Assembly (NCBI GenBank): GCA_014879945.1
Contig: JACSRE010000381.1
Location: 17,122 to 81,121 of the forward strand
Reading direction: 5' to 3'
Source: Myxococcus sp.
GTDB lineage: Bacteria > Myxococcota > Myxococcia > Myxococcales > Myxococcaceae
Length of the DNA stretch: 64,000 nt
Shown piece after piece: positions 25,901 to 35,016 of the stretch. The notes under the pieces are model-generated. The model worked only from the letters and a program-made list of their open reading frames with translations, was not told the origin of the DNA and did no database searches. Both the position numbers and the translations under genes were made by a program. Numbering within the stretch: the first letter of the stretch is position 1; each line of letters begins with the position of its first letter.

Positions 25901-25918
25901 AGTGTACAGTCGTGCACT
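25901..25918. promoter_or_regulatory. Palindromic operator between desaturase and TetR repressor
   Basis: AGTGTACAGTCGTGCACT is a near-perfect 18-bp dyad with half-sites AGTGTAC and GTGCACT. It resembles the AGxGTACA-type operators of FabR/DesT regulators. It lies 27 bp upstream of the desaturase start and 46 bp upstream of the regulator start, so it could control both genes. Confidence 0.65.
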
Positions 25919-25963
25919 CAAAATCGCAACGCTCGTTCTCCCGGGCGGTGATAGAGCCGTGAC

Positions 25964-26581
25964 ATGGGGCGACCCGAGCAGAAGGAGCAGACCCGGCGGC
26001 GGTTGATCGACGCGGCCCTGGCGCTGAGCGCGGCGCAGGGCTTCGGCGCGCTGAGCCTGAGGGAGATCGCGCGCGAGTCGGGCATCACCGCGACCGGCTT
26101 CTACCGGCACTTCCGGGACCTCGACGAGCTGGGCCTGGTGCTGGTCGACGAGGTGGCGCTGACGCTGCGGCAGCTCATCCGCGAGGCGCGCAGCCGCTTC
26201 AGGGAGCAGGGCGGCCGCACCCGCGCCTCGGTCGAGGCGTTCATGGACTACGCGCACCAGAAGCCGCACCTGTTCCGCCTGCTGTTGGGGGAGCGGCTCG
26301 GCGGCTCGACGGCGTTTCGCACGGCGCTGCGGAAGGAGATCGACCGCTTCGTGGCCGAGCTGAGCGACGACCTCGAGGCCCAGGCGCGGGCGGCGAAGCA
26401 GCCGACCGCCGACATTCCCTTCGCGGCCGAGGCCATCGTGGCCATCGTCTTCAGCGTGGGCGCCGAGGTGCTCGAGCTGCCGCGGCACCGGCACCAGGGG
26501 CTCGCCGACCGCATCATCAAAGAGGTGCACCTGGTGCTCAAGGGCGCGGGCTTTCCCCTCGCGCGCGCGCGCAAGCGCTGA
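25964..26581 (+). CDS. fabR: TetR-family repressor, FabR/DesT-like
   Basis: The 205-aa regulator has an N-terminal TetR helix-turn-helix ('GFGALSLREIARESGITATGFYRHFRDLDELGLVLVDE'). This matches the FabR signature 'FYRHFxDxxELGLxLVDE' closely. FabR and DesT sense the saturated/unsaturated acyl-CoA or acyl-ACP balance and repress unsaturated fatty acid genes. The C-terminal helical ligand domain contains 'MDYAHQKPHLFRLLLGER', also family-typical. The divergent desaturase gene and the palindrome between the two support this function. The gene is followed by a separate acyltransferase-like gene after 40 bp. Confidence 0.85.
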   Translation: MGRPEQKEQTRRRLIDAALALSAAQGFGALSLREIARESGITATGFYRHFRDLDELGLVLVDEVALTLRQLIREARSRFREQGGRTRASVEAFMDYAHQKPHLFRLLLGERLGGSTAFRTALRKEIDRFVAELSDDLEAQARAAKQPTADIPFAAEAIVAIVFSVGAEVLELPRHRHQGLADRIIKEVHLVLKGAGFPLARARKR

Positions 26582-26621
26582 GGCGAGCGGAGCCGGGGAG
26601 TTCGGGTTACGACGGCCCGGT

Positions 26622-27782
26622 ATGCCCGCGCCGCTCTCGCTCAAGGTGCTCGACGCCATCTCTGAGGTGCCGAAGGAGGCCTGGAACCGGCTCCTGGCCC
26701 CTGGAGAAGCGCCGGTCACCCGGTGGGAGTGGATCGACGCGATGGAGCAGTCGGGCTCGGCGGTGCGGGAGCGCGGCTGGCAGGCGCACCACCTCACCCT
26801 GTGGCGAGGCGAGACGCTCGTCGCCACCCTGCCCGCCTACCTGAAGTTCCACTCCATGGGCGAGTACGTCTACGACTTCGGCTGGGCGAACGCCGCGCAG
26901 CAGTTCGGCGTGCGCTACTACCCCAAGCTGCTCATCGGCATGCCGCTGTCGCCGGTCACGGCGCGCAAGCTCCACGTCGCCGGGGGTGAAGACGTCGAGG
27001 CGGTGCGCGGGGTGATGATGACCGCCGCGCTCGAGCTCGCCAAAGACGTCGGCGCCTCGTCGGTGCACGTGCTCTTTCCCCACGAAGACGAGGCGCTGGC
27101 GCTCGAGCAGCTGGGCTTCTTCCGTCGGGCGACGCTCCAGTACCACTGGCGAAACCCGGGCTACCGCACCTACGACGACTACCTCTCGCGCTTCGACGCC
27201 AAGCGGCGGCACCAGCTCAAGCGGGAGCGCGGGGCGGCGGCCCAGCAGGGCCTGATGCTCCGCACCGTGCGCAGCGCGGAGCTCACCGGGGTGCACGCCT
27301 CGCTGGCGGCGCGCTTCTACGAGGCGACCGCGAGCCGCCACGCCTGGGGCCCGGTGCAGCTGACGCCCGAGTTCTTCCAGCGCGCCTTCTCGGCCATGCC
27401 CGACGCCATCGAGCTGGTGGTGGCGGAGCGGGGGCGCCAGGTGGTGGCCGGGGCCTTCAACCTGCACTCGCCGACGCACCTGTTCGGCCGCTACTGGGGC
27501 GCCTTCGAGGAGCACCCGTTCCTGCACTTCAACGTGTGCCTCTACCACTCCATCGACGACTGCATCGCCGCGGGCCGGGTGGAGTTCGAGCCGGGCGCGG
27601 GGGGCGAGCACAAGATCAGCCGGGGCTTTCAACCCACGCGCGTGCACTCGGCGCACCGCCTGCTCGACGCGCGCTTCGAGCAGGCCGTTCGCCGCGCGTG
27701 CGACCGTGAAGCCGCCGAGGTCGACCGGGTGGTGGCCGAGTCGCTGGCCATCGCCGGCATGAAGCCGTGGGGGCCGAGGTAG
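26622..27782 (+). CDS. COG3146-type GNAT-fold acyltransferase-like protein
   Basis: The 386-aa cytosolic protein belongs to the DUF482/COG3146 group, which has a GNAT-like double fold and resembles FemX-type peptidoglycan aminoacyltransferases. Family-typical segments are 'YVYDFGWANAAQQFGVRYYPKLLIGMPLSPVTARKL', 'QYHWRNPGYRTYDDYLSRF' and 'FEPGAGGEHKISRGFQPTRVHSAH'. The biochemical reaction is unproven. It follows the fabR-like gene by 40 bp and may share its transcript. Confidence 0.8.
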   Translation: MPAPLSLKVLDAISEVPKEAWNRLLAPGEAPVTRWEWIDAMEQSGSAVRERGWQAHHLTLWRGETLVATLPAYLKFHSMGEYVYDFGWANAAQQFGVRYYPKLLIGMPLSPVTARKLHVAGGEDVEAVRGVMMTAALELAKDVGASSVHVLFPHEDEALALEQLGFFRRATLQYHWRNPGYRTYDDYLSRFDAKRRHQLKRERGAAAQQGLMLRTVRSAELTGVHASLAARFYEATASRHAWGPVQLTPEFFQRAFSAMPDAIELVVAERGRQVVAGAFNLHSPTHLFGRYWGAFEEHPFLHFNVCLYHSIDDCIAAGRVEFEPGAGGEHKISRGFQPTRVHSAHRLLDARFEQAVRRACDREAAEVDRVVAESLAIAGMKPWGPR

Positions 27783-27835
27783 CGTCGCGGGCCTGGAGGC
27801 GGCGGCGCATCCGTGACGGCCGCCGCGACTCTGCT

Positions 27836-28429
27836 ATGAGGGCTCGGGTGCGGTTGCCCCTCGTCCTCACCCTCTGCGCGGCCTCGTTCGCCTGCGGCCC
27901 GACGGTGCCCTCGTACGCCTCGAGCCTGTTCGAGGGCGACGACGAGACGTGGACGGTGACCGGCAACGGCGACGTCGAGCGGCCCAGCTTCCAGGCCACC
28001 GGGGGCAACCAGAACGGCAACATCTGCGCGACCGATGCGCTGGCGGGCGACATCTTCTATTTCGTCGCGCCGGCGAAGTACCTGGGCAACGTCAGCGTGG
28101 TGTACGGCAAGCGGTTGACGTTCGACCTGAAGACCTCGAGCCAGTTCATGTTGATCAAGGGCCGCGACGTGGTGCTCAACGGCGGCGGGCTGGCCCTCAT
28201 CCAGAACTTCCGCGACGTGCCGGGCCGCGACTGGTCGCCCCGCAGCTTCACGCTCGACGACCAGTCGGGCTGGCTGGTGGACTCCGCGACGTCCACGGGA
28301 GAGCCCGCGAGCGAGGAGCAGCTGCGCACGGTGCTGCGCAACCTCACCGCCATTCGCCTGCGCGGAGAGTTCGTCGACGGGCCGGGCGACACCACCTGCC
28401 TCGACAACGTGTACTTCGGGACGCCGTGA
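27836..28429 (+). CDS. Laminin-B-domain lipoprotein
   Basis: The 197-aa exported protein has a signal ending in the lipobox 'AASFAC'. The rest is one laminin IV/B-type beta-sandwich: 'LFEGDDETWTVTGNGDVERP', 'NQNGNICATDALAGDIFYFVAPAKYLGN' and 'YGKRLTFDLKTSSQ', ending with a terminal 'CLDNVYFGTP'. Such domains in bacteria are usually extracellular and carbohydrate- or matrix-associated. The ORF track starts 23 residues earlier inside the preceding gene; ATG 27836 begins the signal. Its stop overlaps the next start by 4 bp (GTGA). Confidence 0.8.
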   Translation: MRARVRLPLVLTLCAASFACGPTVPSYASSLFEGDDETWTVTGNGDVERPSFQATGGNQNGNICATDALAGDIFYFVAPAKYLGNVSVVYGKRLTFDLKTSSQFMLIKGRDVVLNGGGLALIQNFRDVPGRDWSPRSFTLDDQSGWLVDSATSTGEPASEEQLRTVLRNLTAIRLRGEFVDGPGDTTCLDNVYFGTP

Positions 28430-28749
28430 GCGCGCGGGAGTGCACGCAGTGCGGCGCGTGCTGCGTCGCGCCCGACATCGCCGCCCTCGACAAGCCGCTC
28501 GGCCTGGCCTGCCCGCACCTGGGCCCCGACGCCCGCTGCCTGGCCTACCAGTCACGGCCGCAGGTGTGCCGCGACTACCAGGCCGACGAGCTGTGCGACC
28601 GCATCGCCGCGCCGACGCTCGAGGCGCGGGTGGCGAAGTACCTGGCGCACTTCGAGCTGCAGGCCGAGGCCGATGCGGTGGCGCGCTCGGGGCTGACGAG
28701 CCGGGCGGCCTTCTTCGCGCGCAAGGCGCGCCTCGACACCTCGAGGTGA
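28426..28749 (+). CDS. YkgJ-family cysteine-cluster protein
   Basis: The 107-aa protein starts with GTG at 28426, overlapping the laminin-B gene stop by 4 bp. The N-terminal 'CTQCGACCVAPDI' is followed by 'CPHLGPDARCLAYQSRPQVCRDY', the Cys pattern of the YkgJ/UPF0153 family, which binds zinc or an iron-sulphur cluster. Its role is unknown. The ORF track buries it at the end of a 266-aa shadow frame. Coupling to a lipoprotein gene is unusual and may simply reflect compact gene packing. Confidence 0.82.
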   Translation: MSARECTQCGACCVAPDIAALDKPLGLACPHLGPDARCLAYQSRPQVCRDYQADELCDRIAAPTLEARVAKYLAHFELQAEADAVARSGLTSRAAFFARKARLDTSR

Positions 28750-28766
28750 TGGAGGGTGCAAGCGGT

Positions 28767-28803
28767 CGCGCGGTGGAAGACACTCGCCGCGCGGTTCTTC
28801 TTC
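28767..28803 (+). terminator. Candidate intrinsic terminator before nadE
   Basis: CGCGCGG (28767-28773) pairs with CCGCGCG (28787-28793) across a 13-nt loop and is followed by GTTCTTCTTC. It lies 17 nt after the YkgJ-family stop and ends 13 nt before the NAD synthetase start. It would separate the two transcripts if active. Confidence 0.4.
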
Positions 28804-28816
28804 GCGGAGGCGCTCC

Positions 28817-30676
28817 ATGCGGTTGGTGAAAGTCGGGCTGGCGGCGGTGAACACCACGGTGGGCGCGTTCAGCGCCAACGTCGAGCGCGCCGTCTCGCTC
28901 GCCAGACAGCTCTCCGCGCAGCAGACCAGCATCGCCGTCTTCCCCGAACAGTGCGTCGCCGGCTACCCGGCGGAAGACCTGGTGCAGTGGCAGGCCTTCG
29001 TCGACCGCCAGTGGACCGAGCTGCTGCGCTTCGCGAGCGAGACGGCGGGGCTCCCCATGGTGTCGGTGCTGGGGGTGGCCATCGCGCACCGGGGGCTGCG
29101 CTACAACTGCGCCGCGGTGGTGGGCGGCGGGCGCGTCTGGGGCCTGGTGCCGAAGGAGAAGCTGCCCACCTACAACATCTTCTACGAGGGCCGCACCTTC
29201 GCGCGCGGCTCGGCGGGCATGAAGGAGGAGCACCAGGGCGTGCCGTTTGGTGACTTCCTCTTCCAGTGCGACTTCGGCTGCGTGGGCGTCGAGGTGTGTG
29301 AAGACCTCTGGAGCGCCGACGGGCCGATGAAGCGCCGCGCGTACTCGGGCGCCGAGCTCATCTGCAACGTCTCGTCTTCGCCGTTCCGCATCGGCGTCGA
29401 GGGCACGCGCCGTGAGCTCGTCTCGACGCGCGCGGGCGACCACCAGTGCACCATCGCGTACGCCAACCAGGTGGGCGCGCAAGACGGGCTCATCTTCGAC
29501 GGCGGCGGCTTCGTCAACCAGAACGGGCGCATGGCGCTCGAGCTGCCGCGCTTTCAGCAGACCTGCGGCGCGGCGGTGGTCGACCTCGAGCGCACCACGC
29601 GGCTGCGCACCGAGAACACCACCTGGCGCGACGACCGCAAGAGCTGGGCGATGGAGAAGCCCGCGGTGCCCGTCATCGCCGTCGCCGTCACCACGAAACG
29701 AGCCGGCCTCACCTACCCCTTCCCGGCCCACCGCAGCTTCTTCCTCCCCGCGCCCGAGCCCCGGCGCACGCCGAAGGAGCAGTACTGCGAAGACCTGCTC
29801 GACGCGCTCGCGATGGGCATCGGCGACTACTACGAGAAGACGAAGGGCTTCACGCGGCTGGGCGTCGCGCTCTCGGGCGGGCGCGACTCGCTGTTGACGC
29901 TCCTCATCGCGCACCGCTACGCCAGCCGCGCCGACGTGCCCATCGAGGTGTTCTCGATGCCCACGCGCTACTCGTCGGAGGGCACCCGCGCCGCCGCGGC
30001 CCTCATCGCGAAGGAGCTGGGCGTGCGCTTCAGCGAGGTGTCCATCGACGAGGCCTTCGAGCGCGAGCTGGCGGCGGCGAAAGAGATGCTGGGGCCCGGC
30101 AGGGAGCTGACGCCCATCACGCAGCAGAACGTGCAGGCGCGGCTGCGGGCGCAGCGCATGTGGAACTGGGCCAACAGCTCGGGCGGCCTCTTCCTCCAGA
30201 CGGGCAACATGTCGGAGAAGGCGGTCGGCTACACCACCATCGGCGGCGACCTGATGGGCGCGCTGGCGGTCATCGCGAACCTGCCCAAGACGGTGGTGAT
30301 GTTCCTGCTCGAGCACCTCTTCGAGAAGCACGGCTACGCGGGCATCAAGGCGGTGACGGCGAAGCCCGCGGGGCCCGAGCTCGCGCCCAACCAGGTCGGC
30401 GAAGAGGAGCTGATGCCCTTCCCCATCCTCGACGCGTGCTTCCACCTCTTCGCGGGCGAGAAGCTGTCGCCGGCCGACGTGACGACGGCGGTGACGACGA
30501 TGTTCCCCGAGGTGCCCGCGCCGGTGCTGGCCACCTACGTCACCCGCTTCGTGAAGCTCTTCACGGTGAGCATCTACAAGTGGGTGCAGTCGCCCATCTC
30601 GCTGCACGTCGGCGCGCTGGACCTCGACCGCGAGCGCGCGCTGCAGCTGCCGGTGGTGACGCGCACGGAGTGGTGA
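28817..30676 (+). CDS. nadE: Glutamine-dependent NAD+ synthetase
   Basis: The 619-aa cytosolic enzyme makes NAD from nicotinic acid adenine dinucleotide, ATP and glutamine. The N-terminal nitrilase-type glutaminase domain (1-300) has the Glu-Lys-Cys triad: E44 in 'FPEQC', K113 in 'PKEKLPTYNIFYEGRTF' and C161 in 'GVEVCEDLW'. The C-terminal synthetase domain has the PP-loop 'SGGRDS' near residue 355 and 'LQTGNMSEKAVGYTTIGGD'. Its length fits the two-domain NadE class. It stands alone, followed by a 161-bp gap in which I see no further feature. Confidence 0.94.
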   Translation: MRLVKVGLAAVNTTVGAFSANVERAVSLARQLSAQQTSIAVFPEQCVAGYPAEDLVQWQAFVDRQWTELLRFASETAGLPMVSVLGVAIAHRGLRYNCAAVVGGGRVWGLVPKEKLPTYNIFYEGRTFARGSAGMKEEHQGVPFGDFLFQCDFGCVGVEVCEDLWSADGPMKRRAYSGAELICNVSSSPFRIGVEGTRRELVSTRAGDHQCTIAYANQVGAQDGLIFDGGGFVNQNGRMALELPRFQQTCGAAVVDLERTTRLRTENTTWRDDRKSWAMEKPAVPVIAVAVTTKRAGLTYPFPAHRSFFLPAPEPRRTPKEQYCEDLLDALAMGIGDYYEKTKGFTRLGVALSGGRDSLLTLLIAHRYASRADVPIEVFSMPTRYSSEGTRAAAALIAKELGVRFSEVSIDEAFERELAAAKEMLGPGRELTPITQQNVQARLRAQRMWNWANSSGGLFLQTGNMSEKAVGYTTIGGDLMGALAVIANLPKTVVMFLLEHLFEKHGYAGIKAVTAKPAGPELAPNQVGEEELMPFPILDACFHLFAGEKLSPADVTTAVTTMFPEVPAPVLATYVTRFVKLFTVSIYKWVQSPISLHVGALDLDRERALQLPVVTRTEW

Positions 30677-30837
30677 GCGTCGTCGGCTGACCGCGCCGGA
30701 CGCAGGGTGGCGCCCTCCGTCGCGACGGGCGAGCGCCTCCACGCCGGGCCGCGCAGCTTCTGCGCGCGCCGCTTCCGTCACCAGTCGGTCATGCCCGCCC
30801 CGTCGGCCGCCGCGCGACCGCTACGGTGTTCGACGTC

Positions 30838-32196
30838 ATGACGCCCCTGAGAGCCGAGCTGCTGGAGCGCTACGGGACCCGCCCCGTTCCCCGCTACACC
30901 TCGTACCCGCCCGCCAACCACTGGCGCGCGCTGAGCGAGCCCTCGTGGCCGGCGCAGGTGCTGGGCGCGATTCGACGGCCGCTCTCGCTCTACGTGCACG
31001 TGCCCTTCTGCAAGTCGCTGTGCTGGTACTGCGGCTGCAACATGCTCATCGACCACCGGGGCGAGCTGGTGGAGCGCTACCTGTCGGCCCTCGAGCGTGA
31101 GTTCGAGCTGGTGTCGCAGCGGCTCCCGGCGAACCGCGAGGTCGTTCAGGTGCACCTCGGCGGCGGCACGCCCACGCACCTCGGGCCCGCGCAGCTCGAG
31201 CGGTTGATCGGCGCCCTGCGCTCCCGGTTCCCCTGGGCGGCCGACGTCGAGGCCTCCATCGAGGTGCACCCGCCCGTCACCACCGTCGCCCAGCTCGAGA
31301 CGCTCGCGCGGCTCGGCTTCAACCGCCTCTCGATGGGCGTGCAGGACTTCGACGCCCAGGTGCAGTCGCGCGTCAACCGGCACCAGCCCTTCGCGCAGAC
31401 CCGCGACCTGGTGGCCTCGGCCCGCGCGCTGGGCTTCGAGCGCGTGAACCTGGACCTGATGTACGGCCTGCCGCTGCAGACGGTGGAGCGCTTCGCCACG
31501 ACGCTCGAGCTGGTCAAGCAGCTCGACCCCGACCGCCTGGCGCTCTTCGGCTACGCGCACATGCCGACGCTCAAGAAGCACCAGCGGCTGATCGACGCCA
31601 ACGAGCTCCCGAAGGCCGACGGCCGGCTCGCGCTGCTCGAGCTGGCCATCACCACCCTCGAGCAGGCCGGCTACACGCTCATCGGCCTCGACCACTTCTC
31701 GCGCTCGCACGACGAGCTGGTGAAGGCGCGCGCCAACGGAACGCTGCGCCGCAACTTCATGGGCTACACCACCTGCCGTGACAGCGAGGTGGTCGCGTTC
31801 GGCCCGTCGGCCATCTCGGAGGTCGAGGGCACCTTCCTCCAGAACCAGCACGACGTTCGCGCGTGGTGTGGCGCGCTCGAGGCCGGGCAGCTCGCCGTCA
31901 CCCGCGGGTGGGCGCCGACCGCCGACGACGACGTTCGACGCGCCCTCATCATGCAGCTGTTCTGTCAGCTCGACGTCGACACCCGGGCCTTCGGCGCCGC
32001 GCACGGCATCGACTTCGAGGCCTACTTCGCCGACGAGCTGACGCGCCTGGGCGAGCTGGAGCAGGACGGCCTGGTGCGACGGCGGCCCGGGCACCTCACC
32101 CTCACCGCCGAGGGGCAGCTGCTGCTGCGCAACGTCGCCAGCGTCTTCGACGCGTACCTGAAGGGCCCGCCGAAGACCCACGCGCCGGCGGTGTGA
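30838..32196 (+). CDS. hemN: Oxygen-independent coproporphyrinogen III oxidase
   Basis: The 452-aa radical SAM enzyme decarboxylates coproporphyrinogen III to protoporphyrinogen IX without oxygen. The cluster motif 'VPFCKSLCWYCGCN' (C-x3-C-x2-C-x-C) is the true HemN form rather than that of the HemW-like proteins. The N-terminal 'PRYTSYPPANHW' and 'GLPLQTVERF' are also diagnostic. The start at ATG 30838 is preferred to the ORF-track start four codons upstream. It opens the haem cluster and converges with hemB across a 9-bp gap. The pathway also carries the oxygen-dependent HemF, so this step is covered with and without oxygen. Confidence 0.95.
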   Translation: MTPLRAELLERYGTRPVPRYTSYPPANHWRALSEPSWPAQVLGAIRRPLSLYVHVPFCKSLCWYCGCNMLIDHRGELVERYLSALEREFELVSQRLPANREVVQVHLGGGTPTHLGPAQLERLIGALRSRFPWAADVEASIEVHPPVTTVAQLETLARLGFNRLSMGVQDFDAQVQSRVNRHQPFAQTRDLVASARALGFERVNLDLMYGLPLQTVERFATTLELVKQLDPDRLALFGYAHMPTLKKHQRLIDANELPKADGRLALLELAITTLEQAGYTLIGLDHFSRSHDELVKARANGTLRRNFMGYTTCRDSEVVAFGPSAISEVEGTFLQNQHDVRAWCGALEAGQLAVTRGWAPTADDDVRRALIMQLFCQLDVDTRAFGAAHGIDFEAYFADELTRLGELEQDGLVRRRPGHLTLTAEGQLLLRNVASVFDAYLKGPPKTHAPAV

Positions 32197-32205
32197 GGCG
32201 CGCCG

Positions 32206-33180
32206 TCAGCGCAGCCCGGCGCGGCGACGCGCGTCGTACGAGACGATCAAGTCGGCGCCGGCGCGGCGCAACGACACCAGCAGCTCGGTCATCGCGCGCT
32301 CGAAGTCGAGCAGGCCCTTGTCGGCCGCGGCGCGCACCATCGCGTACTCCCCCGACACCTGGTACGCGACGAGCGGGTGGAGCGTGCGCTCGCGCGCGTC
32401 ACGAATGAGGTCGAGGTTCGACATCGCGGGCTTCACCAGCAGCAGGTCGGCGCCCTCGTCGACGTCGAGCATCAGCTCACGCAGGGCCTCGCGGCGGTTG
32501 TGCGCGGGCATCTGGTACGAGGCGCGGTCGCCGAAGGCCGGGGCGCTGTGCGCGGCCGCCCGGAACGGCCCGTAGAGCGCCGAGGCCATCTTGATGGCGT
32601 ACGAGACGATGCCCACGTCCTGGCACTTCGCCTCGTCGAGGGCGGCGCGAAGGGCGCCGACGCGGCCGTCCATCATGTCGCTGGGGCAGACGAAGTCGAC
32701 GCCGGCCTTCGCCAGCAGCACCGCCAGCTCGGCCAGCTTCGGCAGGGTCGCGTCGTTGACGATGTGCTGGCCCTCGACGACCCCGCAGTGGCCGTGCTCG
32801 GTGAGGCTGCACAGGCACACGTCTGCCATCAGCACCACCTCGGGCGTCACCCGGCGCGTCAGCGCGATGGCCTCGAGGTACTCGTGGAGCGGCTCGGCCA
32901 GCGGCTGCGCCTGGTCCCACTTCGCGTCGGGGACGCCGAAGAGCATCACCCCGCCCACGCCGGCGCGGTGGAGCTGCTGCACCTCTTCGGCCAGCACGTC
33001 GCCGCTGAGCTGCCACAGCCCGCTGCCCGCCGACGTCTCTCGCCTCACGCCCTTCCCGTTCACCACGAAGTACGGCTGCACCAGGTGCTCGAGCCCCACG
33101 TCGACCTCTCTGAAGAGCCGACGAATCGCGGGCGTTCGGCGCAGGCGGCGCAGGCGGGTCGCGGGGAAGGCTTCAGGCAT
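32206..33180 (-). CDS. hemB: Porphobilinogen synthase (delta-aminolevulinate dehydratase)
   Basis: The 324-aa enzyme condenses two 5-aminolevulinate molecules to porphobilinogen. The active-site lysines are in 'SYAIKMASALYGPFR' (K197) and 'LLLVKPAMSNLDLI'. The catalytic zinc site is of the cysteine type, 'DVCLCSLTEHGHCG' (C122, C124, C132), rather than the Mg-dependent Asp type. The ORF track runs 147 residues further upstream inside hemD; ATG 33180 gives the family-typical N terminus. It overlaps the hemD stop region by 8 bp on the same strand. Confidence 0.95.
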   Translation of the reverse strand: MPEAFPATRLRRLRRTPAIRRLFREVDVGLEHLVQPYFVVNGKGVRRETSAGSGLWQLSGDVLAEEVQQLHRAGVGGVMLFGVPDAKWDQAQPLAEPLHEYLEAIALTRRVTPEVVLMADVCLCSLTEHGHCGVVEGQHIVNDATLPKLAELAVLLAKAGVDFVCPSDMMDGRVGALRAALDEAKCQDVGIVSYAIKMASALYGPFRAAAHSAPAFGDRASYQMPAHNRREALRELMLDVDEGADLLLVKPAMSNLDLIRDARERTLHPLVAYQVSGEYAMVRAAADKGLLDFERAMTELLVSLRRAGADLIVSYDARRRAGLR

Positions 33181-33883
33181 GGCGGGGCTCCAGGGCAGAG
33201 AGGGCTTCGGTGAGCGGCCTCGCGCGGTCGGCCAGCTCCGCGGCGGGGAAGAAGGCGCGCGCGGCGGTGAGCGTCGACTCGCCACAGCACACCACCCGCT
33301 CGGGCGACCGGGGCTGCGCGGCGAAGAAGTTGGAGACGGCCGAGGGGCTCGCGAAGAAGGCCCCGAAGCGAGCCGGGAGCGCCTTGAGCTGCGACTCCAG
33401 CGCGGGCGGGGCGCGCGTCTGGTAGACGATGGAGCGGGTGACGGGCCCCAGGGCCGAGAGCCGCTGCACGGCCTCCTGCTGCTCGGCGCTCGCGGCCCCG
33501 GCGTCGCTCGTCGGGTACCAGAAGACGGGGTCTGAGACGCCGCGGTGGGCCAGGCGCTCCTCGATGGCGCGCGCGAGCGCCACCACGCCGCCGAAGCCCT
33601 CGACGGTGGGCCGGCCGCCACGCTCGCGCAGCAGCCGCGAGGTGGTGGGCGCGATGGCGGCCAGCTCGTCGGGGCGAACCGAGGGCAGCACCGCCGCCAC
33701 CGCGTCGACGGCGCTGGGGCTGGTCAGCACCACCACCCGGTGGCCCTCGGGCCGCCAGCGCGGCACCGGCAGCAGCGCGCGCTCGATGCAGGGCAGCGCG
33801 AACGCGTCGACGCCAGCGGCCCGCAGCGCCTCGGTCACCCGGCGGGCGTCGGCGTCAGCGCGGGTGATGGCCCAGGGCAACAC
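33173..33883 (-). CDS. hemD: Uroporphyrinogen III synthase
   Basis: The 236-aa cytosolic enzyme closes hydroxymethylbilane with inversion of ring D. The family is poorly conserved. Support comes from the bilobed HemD pattern ('VVVLTSPSAVDAV', 'IAPTTSRLLRERG', 'FFASPSAVSNFF') and from its place between hemB and hemE. A GTG start at 33883 is used. It overlaps hemB by 8 bp, so the two are translationally coupled. The transcript diverges from hemE across 92 bp. Confidence 0.85.
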   Translation of the reverse strand: MLPWAITRADADARRVTEALRAAGVDAFALPCIERALLPVPRWRPEGHRVVVLTSPSAVDAVAAVLPSVRPDELAAIAPTTSRLLRERGGRPTVEGFGGVVALARAIEERLAHRGVSDPVFWYPTSDAGAASAEQQEAVQRLSALGPVTRSIVYQTRAPPALESQLKALPARFGAFFASPSAVSNFFAAQPRSPERVVCCGESTLTAARAFFPAAELADRARPLTEALSALEPRHA

Positions 33884-33975
33884 CCCACGAGTTCTACGCC
33901 CCGCCAGCGCCGGGCCGGCTCCGACATGACGGAGTTGTGACGAAGCCCGCCCGCCGGTTGGCTACTCATCACACC

Positions 33976-35016
33976 ATGGACAGACGCCAACGCTTCCTCG
34001 CCGCGCTCGCGCGTCAGCCGGTCGACCGGCCACCGGTGTGGTTGATGCGCCAGGCGGGGCGCTACCTGTCGGGCTACCGGGCGGTGCGCGCGGAGCACGG
34101 CTTCTGGGAGGTGTGCCGCACGCCCGAGCTCTCGACGCGCGTGGCCCTCGAGCCGCTCCAGCGCTTCGCCCTCGACGCGGCCATCGTCTTCAGCGACATC
34201 CTCGTGGTGCCCGAGGCGCTGGGCGCGGGGGTGTCGTTCGAGAAGGGCGAGGGCCCGCTGTTCACGAACGTGCTGCGCAGCCGCGCCGACCTCGCGAAGT
34301 GGAACACCACCGGGCTGATGGAGCGCCTGGCCTACGTGCCCAACGCGGTGAAGCACCTGTCGCAGACGCTCGACGGCAGCCACGGCCTCCTCGGCTTCAC
34401 CGGCGCGCCCTTCACCCTCTTCGCCTACAGCGTGGAAGGCGGCGGCAGCGACGACTTCCGCCACGCGCGCGCGATGTTGGCCAGCGAGCCGGGCCTGGCG
34501 CGTGACGCGATGAACGTGCTGGCTGACGCCATCGTCGAGCTGGGCCTGGCCGAGCTCGCCGCCGGCGCCGACGCGGTGCAGCTGTTCGACACCTGGGGCG
34601 GGCTGCTGACGAAGGACGAGTACCGCGCGCACGTGGTGCCGCCGCTCAACCGCGCGGCCTCGAAGCTCCGCGCGAGCGGCAAGCCCGTCATCCTCTTCAT
34701 CAAGGGCGGCATGCACCTGCTCGAGGTGCTCGAGGAGGTCGAGGTCGACGGCGTCTCGCTCGACTGGCGCACCTCGTTCACCGAGGCGCGCGCGGCCCTG
34801 CCCCACCACCTGCTGCAGGGGCAGCTCGACCCGGTGCTGCTCTTCGCGGGAGAAGAGGCCGTTCGGCAGCGCACCCGCGCGCTCCTCGACGAGCTCGACG
34901 CGCTGCCGGGCGGCAACCGCGGGTGCATCGTCAACCTCGGCCACGGAATCCTCCCGCAGACCCCCGAGCGCAGCGTGGCCGCGCTGTGTGAAGAGGTGGC
35001 GGCGCGCGCGCCATGA
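33976..35016 (+). CDS. hemE: Uroporphyrinogen decarboxylase
   Basis: The 346-aa enzyme removes four acetate carboxyls from uroporphyrinogen III to give coproporphyrinogen III. Diagnostic motifs are 'PPVWLMRQAGRYLSGYR', 'IVFSDILVVPEALG', 'GFTGAPFTLFAYSVEGG' and 'GNRGCIVNLGHGILPQTP'. The ATG at 33976 (MDRRQRFL) is chosen over the ORF-track start 13 codons earlier, which adds an atypical tail. It heads the plus-strand run hemE-A-C-L-kinase-regulator-H-F, in which each gene overlaps the next, and overlaps hemA by 4 bp. Confidence 0.95.
   Translation: MDRRQRFLAALARQPVDRPPVWLMRQAGRYLSGYRAVRAEHGFWEVCRTPELSTRVALEPLQRFALDAAIVFSDILVVPEALGAGVSFEKGEGPLFTNVLRSRADLAKWNTTGLMERLAYVPNAVKHLSQTLDGSHGLLGFTGAPFTLFAYSVEGGGSDDFRHARAMLASEPGLARDAMNVLADAIVELGLAELAAGADAVQLFDTWGGLLTKDEYRAHVVPPLNRAASKLRASGKPVILFIKGGMHLLEVLEEVEVDGVSLDWRTSFTEARAALPHHLLQGQLDPVLLFAGEEAVRQRTRALLDELDALPGGNRGCIVNLGHGILPQTPERSVAALCEEVAARAP

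Noticed and set aside
27629-30781. Minus-strand ORF of 1050 aa antisense to nadE and neighbours
   Set aside because: Low-complexity Arg/Ala/Glu composition and full overlap with clear genes on the plus strand; no domain.
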